Assembly: GCA_946414655.1 (NCBI GenBank)
Contig: CAMKPL010000001.1
Span: 173,081-237,080 of the forward strand
Reading direction: 5' to 3'
From: an uncultured Caryophanales bacterium
GTDB lineage: Bacteria; Bacillota_I; Bacilli_A; RFN20; CAG-826
Length of the DNA stretch: 64,000 nt
Shown here in pieces: positions 49,945-59,578 of the stretch (positions are counted from its first letter, which is position 1; each line of letters opens with the position of its first letter). Below the pieces are notes generated by a model. The model did no database searches, had not been told where the DNA came from, and saw only the letters and a list, made by a program, of their open reading frames with translations. The position numbers and the translations under genes were made by a program.

Positions 49945-50268
49945 TTACCCTACTTTTTTAATTACGTCAACGACATCGGCTAGTGTTTTTTGATAATTTT
50001 TGATGTCGTAGGTCTTTCTAGCTATAAAGACAATCTCGTATGGAATTGTCATATCACATGATGCGCCAATCGCAGCACGTATCTGACGTTTCATGCGGTT
50101 GCGCATCACAGCGTTACCACTTTTCTTTGGGATTGAAATCCCAAATCTAGAAAGAGGTGTAGTAACTTTCACATAGTAAGCATTAAACGAGTCATTACGA
50201 ATTAGAGATCCTTCATTAATGATTTTTTGGAACTCTTCATATTTTTTAACCCGATTAACTACTTTCAT
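49945..50268 (-). CDS. rnpA: Ribonuclease P protein component
   Basis: RVKKYEEFQKIINEG...ISIPKKSGNAVMRNRMKRQIRAA. Confidence 0.96.
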   Translation of the reverse strand: MKVVNRVKKYEEFQKIINEGSLIRNDSFNAYYVKVTTPLSRFGISIPKKSGNAVMRNRMKRQIRAAIGASCDMTIPYEIVFIARKTYDIKNYQKTLADVVDVIKKVG

Positions 50269-50276
50269 TCAAAAAA

Positions 50277-50411
50277 TTAAGCGGTTAATTTCGCTCTTCC
50301 TTTTCTGCGACGAGCAGCTAAAACTTTGCGACCATTTTTAGTGGCCATTCTTTGACGGAATCCATGGACATTACGTCTATGGGTCTTACTTGGTTGGAAT
50401 GTTCTTTTCAT
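50277..50411 (-). CDS. rpmH: 50S ribosomal protein L34
   Basis: [44 protein letters not shown]. Confidence 0.98.
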   Translation of the reverse strand: MKRTFQPSKTHRRNVHGFRQRMATKNGRKVLAARRRKGRAKLTA

Positions 50412-50459
50412 AAATTGTCTCCTTGTGTTCGTTTTGAACACGCGAGCAAAATTATACAT

Positions 50460-50915
50460 ACATACACGCGAACTGTCAAAATAAATTATTTTGTTTTCGT
50501 ATCAAAAAACAGGACATTTTTACTAATTTTTAAGAAACTACACAATTTTCCACAATTTAGCTAAAATTTAGACAATGCACAACTTTCTTTATCCACAGAA
50601 ATATTTTTATTCACATCCGGTGGGAAAATCTAGTTTGCTTTTGTTGAAACATAAAAATTATTTCGATTTTATCGTATCTTTTTAATTTTATGTATTGTTA
50701 ATATGTTTTGCCATTCTTTTACTTTTCACAAGTTAGGTATGTATAACTATCAACACCGAATTTAAATTTTAAAAAAGTTGTGGAAAACTATAAAAAATTA
50801 TGTGTTTATCGATATTATTTTTGTTGTAAATCTGTGGAAAACTTTCTATTCCCTATTTTTCTATTTAATTTTTATATGCGCGAGTATATAATTTTGACTA
50901 AACGAGGAAGATGAT
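50460..50915. other. Chromosomal replication origin region (oriC), rpmH-dnaA intergenic
   Basis: AT-rich; DnaA-box-like TTTTCCACA 50546-50554 (+), TTATCCACA 50589-50597 (+), TGTGGAAAA 50779-50787 and 50833-50841 (i.e. TTTTCCACA on -). Confidence 0.88.
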
Positions 50916-52262
50916 ATGCCTGAAACTATAACTGAACTTTCAAACTTATGGGCAAAGATCAAATCTCTCCTTGAAGAACGAATTGGTGATCCGCGTGTTT
51001 CTGACGTTTTTCTAGGCAAAACTCGCATTTATTCGTTTGAAAACGACGTTATTATTGTCTCAACTGAGACAGATTTAGCAGCAATGATTTTGGGGTCAAA
51101 ATACCAAAATTTAGCCGATCAAGTCGCAAAAGAAGTCGTTGGAAAAGCAGTAAAGGTAAGTTTTGCACATAGCGAGAGTTTGAAGAAAACAGCTTCTCCG
51201 GTTGAAGAAACCCCACAATACTTCAAAAATGTAAGCATTAATCCTACATTAACGTTTGATAATTTTGTGAGTGGTCCATCCAACTTGGAAGCTAAACAAG
51301 CCGGAATATTTGTTGCAAATAATCTTGGCAAATCTTTTAACCCATTATTTATGTATTCTGATCCTGGTCTTGGCAAAACACACTTGCTGCATGCAATTGC
51401 TAACGAGATCAAAGATCACAACCCAAGCAAGAGATGTCTGTACTGTGAAGCAAACGATTTTATCGAACAGTACGTTACTTTTGTTAAGGATGTAAACTCA
51501 CTATCGAATTTTATTAAAAGTTACGATGTTCTCTTAATTGATGATATTCAATATCTTGCCACAAAAGAAAGAACATCAGAATTCTTCTTCAATATCTTCA
51601 ATCATTTCTTAAACCAGGGAAAACAAGTTGTCATCACAAGTGACCGTCATCCTCAAGATCTCAAGGGATTTGAAGAAAGATTGAAATCAAGATTCGTTCA
51701 AGGTTTAACCGTTTCTATCGGTCAACCTGATGTTCAAACTTGTATCAACATTATTAAATCAAAGATTAATAATGGACCAGTTTCTTTAGATGCTTTTGAT
51801 CCACGCGTGATCGAATTCATTGCTGAAAAATTCTCCAAGAACATTCGCGATATTGATCAAGCTCTAAACAAACTTCTTTATTACACTCAATTCTATCGCC
51901 CAACAAAACACATCACGTTTGAAGCAGCGATGGAAGCGTTGCAATCTCTTGTTAATGTAAAGGATGCGAAAGCAAAGCTTTCCGAACAAAGAATCATTGC
52001 AACAGTGGCAGATTATTATAACCTGATGCCTTCTCAACTAACCGGTCCAAGTCGACAAGCCGATATTGCATTAGCTCGTCACATTGCGATGTATTTGATT
52101 CGCGTTATGCTCGATACTCCATTCACTAAAATCGGTTATATCTTCGGCGGCAAAGATCATTCCACAGTTATGAACGGTGTAACAAAAGTGGAAAAAACGT
52201 TAAAAACAAATACCGCCTTACAACAGGCTGTAAACGAGATTAAAGCCAATCTAAAAGCTTAA
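50916..52262 (+). CDS. dnaA: Chromosomal replication initiator DnaA
   Basis: Walker A YSDPGLGKTHLLHAIANEI; LLIDDIQYL; signature GGKDHSTVMNGV. Confidence 0.99.
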   Translation: MPETITELSNLWAKIKSLLEERIGDPRVSDVFLGKTRIYSFENDVIIVSTETDLAAMILGSKYQNLADQVAKEVVGKAVKVSFAHSESLKKTASPVEETPQYFKNVSINPTLTFDNFVSGPSNLEAKQAGIFVANNLGKSFNPLFMYSDPGLGKTHLLHAIANEIKDHNPSKRCLYCEANDFIEQYVTFVKDVNSLSNFIKSYDVLLIDDIQYLATKERTSEFFFNIFNHFLNQGKQVVITSDRHPQDLKGFEERLKSRFVQGLTVSIGQPDVQTCINIIKSKINNGPVSLDAFDPRVIEFIAEKFSKNIRDIDQALNKLLYYTQFYRPTKHITFEAAMEALQSLVNVKDAKAKLSEQRIIATVADYYNLMPSQLTGPSRQADIALARHIAMYLIRVMLDTPFTKIGYIFGGKDHSTVMNGVTKVEKTLKTNTALQQAVNEIKANLKA

Positions 52263-52324
52263 ATCTTATATTAATTATGTGCGCGCGAGAAAATGTGTGT
52301 TAAAATATTCATAATAAAAGAGAC

Positions 52325-52333
52325 TTATCCACA
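52325..52333 (+). promoter_or_regulatory. Perfect DnaA box in the dnaA-dnaN intergenic region
   Basis: TTATCCACA exact match. Confidence 0.8.
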
Positions 52334-52407
52334 GTTTCCACCGTACTTATAATTACTAATATTTAATAAGTAAATAAAAGTAGATTAATTATATAAGGAG
52401 ATTATAT

Positions 52408-53526
52408 ATGCGTTGCGTAATTGAAAAAGAACAATTTATTAAAGGATTGACAATGGTGAGTAAAGCTATTCCACAAAAAGCTGAACTCCCAATTCTTTCT
52501 AACGTTAAATTAGATTTATGTGAAAAAGGTTTAGTTTTAACCGGATCCGACAACAACATCATTATTTCAACCGTGGTTCCTTACATGGTTGATGACAAAG
52601 AAATTATTCGTAATGCTCAATTCGGTGAAACTTGCGTCCAATGCAAACTAGTTCTTGAAGTTGTTCGCCACATGGAAGACGAATACGTTACATTAGAACT
52701 TGTGGATAACTCAATTCTAAAAATTGAAGACTCTCGTGCTAACTTTAAATTGAACTCCATTAGAGCAGAAGAATATCCACAAATTGACCTATCTGTGGCA
52801 AACGGCTTTATAGAGGTCAAAGCAAATGATATCAAGGATTTAGTTGACCAAACATCTTTTGCGGCTTCTATGAAGGAAACAAGGCCGATTTTGACTGCAA
52901 TTAACCTTGATGCAGAGGGTGGAAAACTCACTGCGACTGCAACAGACACCGCTCGACTTGCTCGTAAGTCTGTAACGATTGATTCTGATGCTCATTTTGT
53001 GGCTAATATTCCAGCCAAAAAGATGATTGATATTGTCCGTAGTTTTGAATCAGAAGAAGTTGTTAATGTCGCTGTTAGCGACAACAAAGCGATTTTTAAG
53101 TTTGGAAGAACCACAATCTCAACCCGTTTAATCAACGGTGAATATCCAAACACAAAACACATTGTTCCGAAGGTTTTTAACTACTTCCTTGAAGTCAATG
53201 CTCGTGAATTTTTAGCATCAATGGAACGTGTTTCTCTTTTAAGCGCTGACCACGATGGTGTTATTAAACTTATCTTAGATGAAGATGAGGCTGAAATGAT
53301 ATCTAGAAGCTCACTTGTTGGTTCAGCTAACGAAAAACTTTCAATGTTTAAGTTCTCAGGTGACCATCTTGAAATCAGCTTCCGCGCTTCATTTGTGGCC
53401 GATGCAATCCGTGCCAACAAATCGGAAGATGTCACGATTGCCTTCATCGGCGAAATGAAGCCATTTGTTGTCCGAAATGACAAAGATGACTCCATTGATA
53501 TGTTAGTCACTCCATTGCGTGCTTAA
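52408..53526 (+). CDS. dnaN: DNA polymerase III beta clamp
   Basis: MRCVIEKEQFIKGLTMVSKAIPQKAELPILSNVKL...; C-terminal MLVTPLRA. Confidence 0.98.
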   Translation: MRCVIEKEQFIKGLTMVSKAIPQKAELPILSNVKLDLCEKGLVLTGSDNNIIISTVVPYMVDDKEIIRNAQFGETCVQCKLVLEVVRHMEDEYVTLELVDNSILKIEDSRANFKLNSIRAEEYPQIDLSVANGFIEVKANDIKDLVDQTSFAASMKETRPILTAINLDAEGGKLTATATDTARLARKSVTIDSDAHFVANIPAKKMIDIVRSFESEEVVNVAVSDNKAIFKFGRTTISTRLINGEYPNTKHIVPKVFNYFLEVNAREFLASMERVSLLSADHDGVIKLILDEDEAEMISRSSLVGSANEKLSMFKFSGDHLEISFRASFVADAIRANKSEDVTIAFIGEMKPFVVRNDKDDSIDMLVTPLRA

Positions 53527-53565
53527 AACACTGAAAAATCGCACATTCTAAACATATGCATTATT

Positions 53566-53592
53566 AAGGGAATTATTTATTCCCTTTTTATT
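53566..53592 (+). terminator. Rho-independent terminator after dnaN
   Basis: AAGGGAAT-TATTT-ATTCCCTT followed by TTTATTTT. Confidence 0.85.
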
Positions 53593-53638
53593 TTATATAT
53601 GATAAAATGTTCATCGAGGATTAAAAAGTCGCTTTTTT

Positions 53639-53863
53639 ATGAAACAAAAAAGAGTTCAAATTAAGATCAATACCGAATACATCACTCTCGGCCAATTTCT
53701 AAAATTTGCTAATGTGGTTGATTCTGGAAGTGAAGCAAAATTCTATCTCGCAACTCACGAAATCTTAATTAACAAAGAACTCGATAATCGTCGTGGTAGA
53801 AAACTTCGTCCTGGTGATATTGTGGAAACAGAAAACGAGACTTATGAAATTATCTCCAAATGA
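53639..53863 (+). CDS. yaaA: S4-domain protein YaaA/RlbA
   Basis: ITLGQFLKFANVVDSGSEAKFYLATHEILINKELDNRRGRKLRPGDIVE; dnaN-yaaA-recF order. Confidence 0.92.
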   Translation: MKQKRVQIKINTEYITLGQFLKFANVVDSGSEAKFYLATHEILINKELDNRRGRKLRPGDIVETENETYEIISK

Positions 53864-54933
53864 TAGTTTCTAAATTAATTCTCAGGAATTTCCGAAACTA
53901 TGATCATGTTGAACTAGAGTTTTCCCCAAAATTAAACGTGATCATCGGTGATAACGCTGAGGGAAAGACAAATATTGTTGAAGCAATCTATTATCTCTCC
54001 TTAGCTCGTTCATTCCGGACATCAGAAATCAATGATTTGATAAAGGAAAGGCGCCAATTTGCCACGATTGAAGCGGTGGTGGATAATCTCACCACTCAGA
54101 AAGAAATCGTTGCTCTAATGACGTCTTCCAGCAAAAAAGTGTCCCTCAACGGGAAACAAGTGAGACGGATTTCTGACTTATCAAAACTCATTAATGTCAT
54201 CGTCTTTCAACCAAAGGATGCTCTCTTGTTTCAAGATTCACCATTGGTGAGAAGGAATTATCTAGACATTAATCTCTCCAAAAAATCCCCTGTTTACTTG
54301 GAGAACCTCATTGAGTTTGAAAAACTTCTTAAGGAACGTAATTCCATTCTTAAAGGAGAAGAAATTGACAAGATTCATTTGGATGTTGTCACAAAAAAAC
54401 TCATTGAAGTTGAGGAGCAAATTGTCCGCTATCGTTTAGCCTATATCGCTGAATTAAACAAAATTCTCTCGAAAATTGTTAAAGCGGTAAAAGGTGACGA
54501 TGACGAGGCAGTCTTGAATTATAATCCATTCATTAGAATGGATGAAAAATTCTTACAGGCGTGTGCGCGTGCATACGAAAAGAATTTGGAAAGCGACATT
54601 AAACACAAAGCGACCCAGATTGGAATCCATCGTGAAGACTTCTCACTTAGTCTCAACGGAAAAGATATCGCCACACACGGCTCCCAAGGCGAAAACAGAC
54701 TAGTCGTCATCGCCTTGAAACTCGCCCCATACTTCCTAATTGAAGATGAAGGCGAGAAACCAATCGTTGTCCTAGATGACGCATTAAGTGAACTTGACTA
54801 CGAACATCGACAACGATTGATCAAATTTGTCTCGAAAATGAACCAAGTATTCATTACCGCGACAGAACTCAAAGTATCTAATGCTACGACTTACGTAGTA
54901 AATAATCAAAATATTACAAGGAGGAATGCTTAA
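53860..54933 (+). CDS. recF: DNA replication and repair protein RecF
   Basis: [63 protein letters not shown]. Confidence 0.98.
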   Translation: MIVSKLILRNFRNYDHVELEFSPKLNVIIGDNAEGKTNIVEAIYYLSLARSFRTSEINDLIKERRQFATIEAVVDNLTTQKEIVALMTSSSKKVSLNGKQVRRISDLSKLINVIVFQPKDALLFQDSPLVRRNYLDINLSKKSPVYLENLIEFEKLLKERNSILKGEEIDKIHLDVVTKKLIEVEEQIVRYRLAYIAELNKILSKIVKAVKGDDDEAVLNYNPFIRMDEKFLQACARAYEKNLESDIKHKATQIGIHREDFSLSLNGKDIATHGSQGENRLVVIALKLAPYFLIEDEGEKPIVVLDDALSELDYEHRQRLIKFVSKMNQVFITATELKVSNATTYVVNNQNITRRNA

Positions 54934-56936
54934 TGGATGACATTAAAGAAGAAGTCGAATTAAATGTCGACGCATCCACTGAAGATCGCCCAGACGCTGA
55001 TTATAGCGCGAAAGATCTTCAAGTTCTCGAAGGCCTTGAGGCGGTTCGTAAACGTCCAGGCATGTACATTGGTACAACAGCTTCTGCTGGTTTGCACCAC
55101 CTCGTTTGGGAAATTGTCGATAACTCAATCGACGAAGCCCTCGCAGGATTCTGTGACAAAATTGTTGTCAAAATTAACAAAGGAGAAACCATTACCGTTA
55201 TCGATAATGGACGTGGTGTCCCAGTTGACATCGTCGCCAAATCAGGACTTTCCGGTGTTGAAACAGTTTTCACTATTCTTCACGCCGGTGGTAAATTTGG
55301 TGAAACTGGCGGATACAAAGTATCCGGTGGTTTACACGGTGTTGGTGCATCAGTTGTTAACGCCCTTTCTGAATGGTTAGAAGTCACTGTTAAAAAGAAT
55401 GGTGGGATTTACTACATCAAATTTGGTCGTGGTGGAAAACCACTCGACCACTTAAAGAAGATTGGTGAATGTCCAATTGAGGAAACTGGGACAACAGTTA
55501 CCTTTAAACCAGATGACACCATCTTTACTGAAACCACAGTGTATGATTACGACATTATCTGTGATCACTTAAAACAAATGGCCTACCTCAACAAAGGCGT
55601 CAGATTTGAAGTCATTGATGATCGTGGTGGCCAACCAAGAAGTGAAACATACTGCTATGAAGGTGGTATTAAAGAGTACGTTGAAGCAATTAACTTCAAT
55701 AAGACCCCAATCATGCAGGAAGTTATTTACTGCGAAGGACGTGGTAAATACATCGTTGGCGGAGAAGAAAAAGGTCACATCTATTGTGAAGTTGCTATGC
55801 AATACAACGAAACATACAACCCAACCATCTTCTCATTCTGTAATAACATTCACACCCATGAAGGTGGAACCCATGAAGAAGGTTTCCGTCTGGCCATGCG
55901 TCGTGTAATGAATGATTACGCCAGAAAATACAAACTTTTAAAAGATGGCCAAGATGACCTTGAAACAAGTGATATTTTGGAAGGTTTAACCGCGATTATT
56001 TCGATTAAACACCCAAATCCACAATATGAAGGTCAAACAAAGACCAAACTTGGAAACAGCGAAGTTCGTAAGATTGTTAGCCAAATCGTTGGTGAGCAAC
56101 TTGAAAGATTCCTCCTTGAAAATCCAAAGCTTGCCGAGACAATCATTTCTAAACTTCGTACTGCTGCGACAGCCCGTATGGCTGCACGTATGGCTCAAGA
56201 AAATGCTCGTCGTAAAACCGGTCTTGAAGTCACAACACTTCCTGGAAAATTAGCGGATTGTTCCAGTAAAGATCCATCTATTTGTGAACTCTACATCGTC
56301 GAAGGTAACTCCGCTGGTGGTAGTGCAAAAAATGGACGTGACCGTGAGACTCAAGCAATTCTTCCACTACGTGGAAAAATCTTAAACGTTGAAAAAGCAA
56401 CACAAGAAAAAGCATTCGAAAATGCTGAAATCGGAAACATGATTGTCGCCATCGGAGCTGGCATTGATCCAGAATTCCATGTCGAAAAGATTCGCTATCA
56501 CAAAATCGTCATCATGACCGATGCTGACGTTGACGGTAGTCACATCAGAATCCTTCTTTTAACCTTCTTCTTCCGCTTTATGAAGGAACTTATTGAAGGT
56601 GGATATGTCTACATCGCTCAACCTCCACTATATAAAGTTGATTATCACGGTAAGCAATTCTATGCCTACAACGATGAACAACTTGAAGTAATTAAAAAAC
56701 AACTCAACCTCAAACCTGGATATCCGTTCCAACGTTATAAAGGTCTTGGTGAAATGGACGCAGAACAACTTTGGGAGACAACCATGGATCCAAAAACCAG
56801 AAAAATGTTACGTGTAACGATGTCTGATGCAATTGAGGCAGACAAAGTCTTTACCGACTTAATGGGTGATGAAGTTCTTCCAAGAAAAGAATTCATCCAT
56901 AAATATGCTAAGTTCGTTAAGAACTTAGATATCTAA
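54933..56936 (+). CDS. gyrB: DNA gyrase subunit B
   Basis: [52 protein letters not shown]. Confidence 0.99.
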   Translation: MDDIKEEVELNVDASTEDRPDADYSAKDLQVLEGLEAVRKRPGMYIGTTASAGLHHLVWEIVDNSIDEALAGFCDKIVVKINKGETITVIDNGRGVPVDIVAKSGLSGVETVFTILHAGGKFGETGGYKVSGGLHGVGASVVNALSEWLEVTVKKNGGIYYIKFGRGGKPLDHLKKIGECPIEETGTTVTFKPDDTIFTETTVYDYDIICDHLKQMAYLNKGVRFEVIDDRGGQPRSETYCYEGGIKEYVEAINFNKTPIMQEVIYCEGRGKYIVGGEEKGHIYCEVAMQYNETYNPTIFSFCNNIHTHEGGTHEEGFRLAMRRVMNDYARKYKLLKDGQDDLETSDILEGLTAIISIKHPNPQYEGQTKTKLGNSEVRKIVSQIVGEQLERFLLENPKLAETIISKLRTAATARMAARMAQENARRKTGLEVTTLPGKLADCSSKDPSICELYIVEGNSAGGSAKNGRDRETQAILPLRGKILNVEKATQEKAFENAEIGNMIVAIGAGIDPEFHVEKIRYHKIVIMTDADVDGSHIRILLLTFFFRFMKELIEGGYVYIAQPPLYKVDYHGKQFYAYNDEQLEVIKKQLNLKPGYPFQRYKGLGEMDAEQLWETTMDPKTRKMLRVTMSDAIEADKVFTDLMGDEVLPRKEFIHKYAKFVKNLDI

Positions 56937-56951
56937 TAGGAGGACATGAAA

Positions 56952-59510
56952 ATGGCTGAAGAAGAAAAGAAAATCGAAGCTAACGAAGAAGCTGTTGATG
57001 ATTCCAAACTCCAAGAAATTGAAGATGGCATTGTTCCAGGACTTCGTGATACAGACTTAGCTCAAGAAGTTCGTAATTCCTTCCTTGATTACGCGATGAG
57101 CGTTATCGTCTCTCGTGCAATCCCAGATGTCCGTGATGGATGTAAACCAGTTCACCGTCGTGTTATTTATGGCATGCAGATGAGCGGAATGCTTCCAGGC
57201 ACTGCCTATAAAAAGAGTGCTCGTATCGTTGGTGACGTGATGGGTAAATATCACCCACATGGTGATGCTGCTATTTATAGCACACTTGTTCGTTTAGCCC
57301 AACCATTCGCGATGCGTTATACCTTAGTTGATGGTCATGGTAACTTCGGTTCTGTTGATGGTGACGAACCAGCTGCGATGCGTTATACCGAAGCTCGTAT
57401 GACTAAACTCGCCACCGAAATGGTTCGCGATTTAAACTGTGACACAGTTGACATGGTTGATAACTATGATGGTACCGAAAGAGAACCATCTGTTTTACCA
57501 GCTAGGTTCCCTAACTTATTAGTTAACGGATCAAACGGTATTGCTGTTGGTATGGCCACATACATTCCAACCCACAACTTAGGCGAAACAATTGATGCTG
57601 TCATCGCTGTTGCTCGTAATCCAGAAATTACTCCAATCGAAATCATGCAAGACTATTTACATGGTCCTGATTTCTCCACAGGAGCAACAATTTTAGGACG
57701 TTCTGGCATTCGTGATTATTTTGAAACTGGTACTGGATCAATCGTCATCCGTTCTAAGTGTGAAATTAAAGAAAACGAACGCACAGGCAAAAAACAAATC
57801 ATTGTTCACGAGATTCCATATCAAGTGAATAAAGCAAATATGATTGAATCAATCTCTCACTTAGTGAGAGATAAAGTGATTGAAGGAATCACTGATATCC
57901 GTGATGAATCCTCTAAAGGAAACGTTCGTGTTGTTATCGACGTTCGTCACGACTCCATCCCAGAAGTAATCTTAAATCAACTTTATAAGATGACCCAACT
58001 TCAAACAAGCATGGGCATTATTATGCTTTGCTTAGTTGATGGTGCACCAAAGATTCTTCCAATTACTGAAATCTTAAAACACTACCTCGATTTCCAAGTC
58101 GAAGTGGTGGAAAGACGTACCAAATTCTTACTTAAGAAAGACGAAGCTCGTGATCATATCGTTGTTGGTTTATTAAAGGCCATCGGTGATATCGATGAAA
58201 TTGTTGAAACGATTAAGAAAGCTGCCACCCCAGAAGATGCTACCAAAGCATTAATGGAAAAATTTGGTTTCTCTGAAGAACAAACAGCCGCGATTTTAGC
58301 AATGACTCTTCGTCGTTTAACTGGTCTTGAAGCTGGAAAACTTGAAGAAGAAAGACGTCAACTTGAAGCAAACATTGCTAAATATCGTTACATCTTAGAA
58401 GCACGTGAACACATTGTTGATGTTGTTGTCGAAGAATTAACTGAAATTAAAGAAAAATATTCCGATGAACGTAAGACTGAAATCTCTGATGAAGCGGCGA
58501 CAATCGAAGATGAAGCTTTAATTCCAGAAAAGGATATTGTTATTACTTTGACCAAGAATAACTATGTTAAGAGAATGGAAGATGATACTTTCCGTACTCA
58601 AAACCGTGGTGGTCGTGGTGTCAGAGGTATGACAACAAACGATGAAGATGAGGTCGCGATTATGCTTCATACAAAAACACACATCGATGTCATGTTCTTC
58701 TCTAATTTAGGACGTGTTTATCGTTTACGTGGTTACATGATTCCAGAAGGAAGCCGTGTTTCCAAAGGTATTCCAATTCAAAACCTTCTCAACCTTGAAA
58801 AAGGTGAAAAAGTCGTCTCCATTATTCCAGTTGATGACTACTCTGAAGGTAAATACCTCTTCTTTGCCACCCGCAATGGTATTGTCAAACGTACCGCAAT
58901 TGGTGAATTTGCTTCCATCCGTCGTAATGGTAAGATTGCTATCTCCTTACGTGATGATGACGTCTTATTAGATGTTAAACATACCGATGGAGATACCAAG
59001 ATCGCTCTTGCATCAAGCAAAGGTAAAGTTGTCCGCTTCCATGAAAATGAAGCTCGTCCACTTGGCCGTACTGCTTCTGGTGTGAAAGGTATTGAACTTG
59101 ATGAAGGTGCTTATGTTGTTGGTATGACAACCAGCCTTGAAGGTAATTACATCTTAGTTATTACCGCAAGAGGATTTGGTAAGATGAGCCTTAGCGAAGA
59201 ATACCGTGAATCTCACCGTGGAACTAAAGGCGTTATCGCTCTTAATACCACAGCCAAGAATGGTAAGCTTGTTGCCTTTAGAAGCGTTAATGGTGACGAA
59301 GATTTAATGATGGTTACAAATGGCGGAACAGTCATTCGTATTCCACTTGAACAAGTTAAAGTTGCTCACCGTGTCACCCAAGGTGTCCGCGTGATTAGAC
59401 TTGAAGACGAAAAACAACGTGTTAGCTCGATTACAGTTGTCCCTCATGATGACGAAGCTGAAGTCAATGAAGTAGCTCAAGAAGCCACTCCAGTGGAAGA
59501 AGCAGAATAA
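56952..59510 (+). CDS. gyrA: DNA gyrase subunit A
   Basis: SFLDYAMSVIVSRAIPDVRDGCKPVHRRVIYGM; YHPHGDAAIYSTLVRLAQ; Met at 56952 (MAEEEKK) preferred. Confidence 0.99.
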   Translation: MAEEEKKIEANEEAVDDSKLQEIEDGIVPGLRDTDLAQEVRNSFLDYAMSVIVSRAIPDVRDGCKPVHRRVIYGMQMSGMLPGTAYKKSARIVGDVMGKYHPHGDAAIYSTLVRLAQPFAMRYTLVDGHGNFGSVDGDEPAAMRYTEARMTKLATEMVRDLNCDTVDMVDNYDGTEREPSVLPARFPNLLVNGSNGIAVGMATYIPTHNLGETIDAVIAVARNPEITPIEIMQDYLHGPDFSTGATILGRSGIRDYFETGTGSIVIRSKCEIKENERTGKKQIIVHEIPYQVNKANMIESISHLVRDKVIEGITDIRDESSKGNVRVVIDVRHDSIPEVILNQLYKMTQLQTSMGIIMLCLVDGAPKILPITEILKHYLDFQVEVVERRTKFLLKKDEARDHIVVGLLKAIGDIDEIVETIKKAATPEDATKALMEKFGFSEEQTAAILAMTLRRLTGLEAGKLEEERRQLEANIAKYRYILEAREHIVDVVVEELTEIKEKYSDERKTEISDEAATIEDEALIPEKDIVITLTKNNYVKRMEDDTFRTQNRGGRGVRGMTTNDEDEVAIMLHTKTHIDVMFFSNLGRVYRLRGYMIPEGSRVSKGIPIQNLLNLEKGEKVVSIIPVDDYSEGKYLFFATRNGIVKRTAIGEFASIRRNGKIAISLRDDDVLLDVKHTDGDTKIALASSKGKVVRFHENEARPLGRTASGVKGIELDEGAYVVGMTTSLEGNYILVITARGFGKMSLSEEYRESHRGTKGVIALNTTAKNGKLVAFRSVNGDEDLMMVTNGGTVIRIPLEQVKVAHRVTQGVRVIRLEDEKQRVSSITVVPHDDEAEVNEVAQEATPVEEAE

Positions 59511-59578
59511 TGGGGTTTTGCAAAAAAGAATTAAGATTTGCAGGTGATTTTGCAAACTTATAAGAAAGGAATTTCTAT

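Noticed and set aside
262-59553. Interpreting the recurrent TTRCAGG motif as a polar Chi or KOPS-type signal
   Set aside because: Orientation is nearly balanced relative to replication direction in this window, so a polarity-biased role is not supported; the motif itself is retained as a finding.
59519-59556. TTTTGCAAA direct repeat downstream of gyrA as a possible attenuator of serS
   Set aside because: No stable stem-loop with U-tract; the region is better noted for the TTTGCAGGTGATTTT motif.
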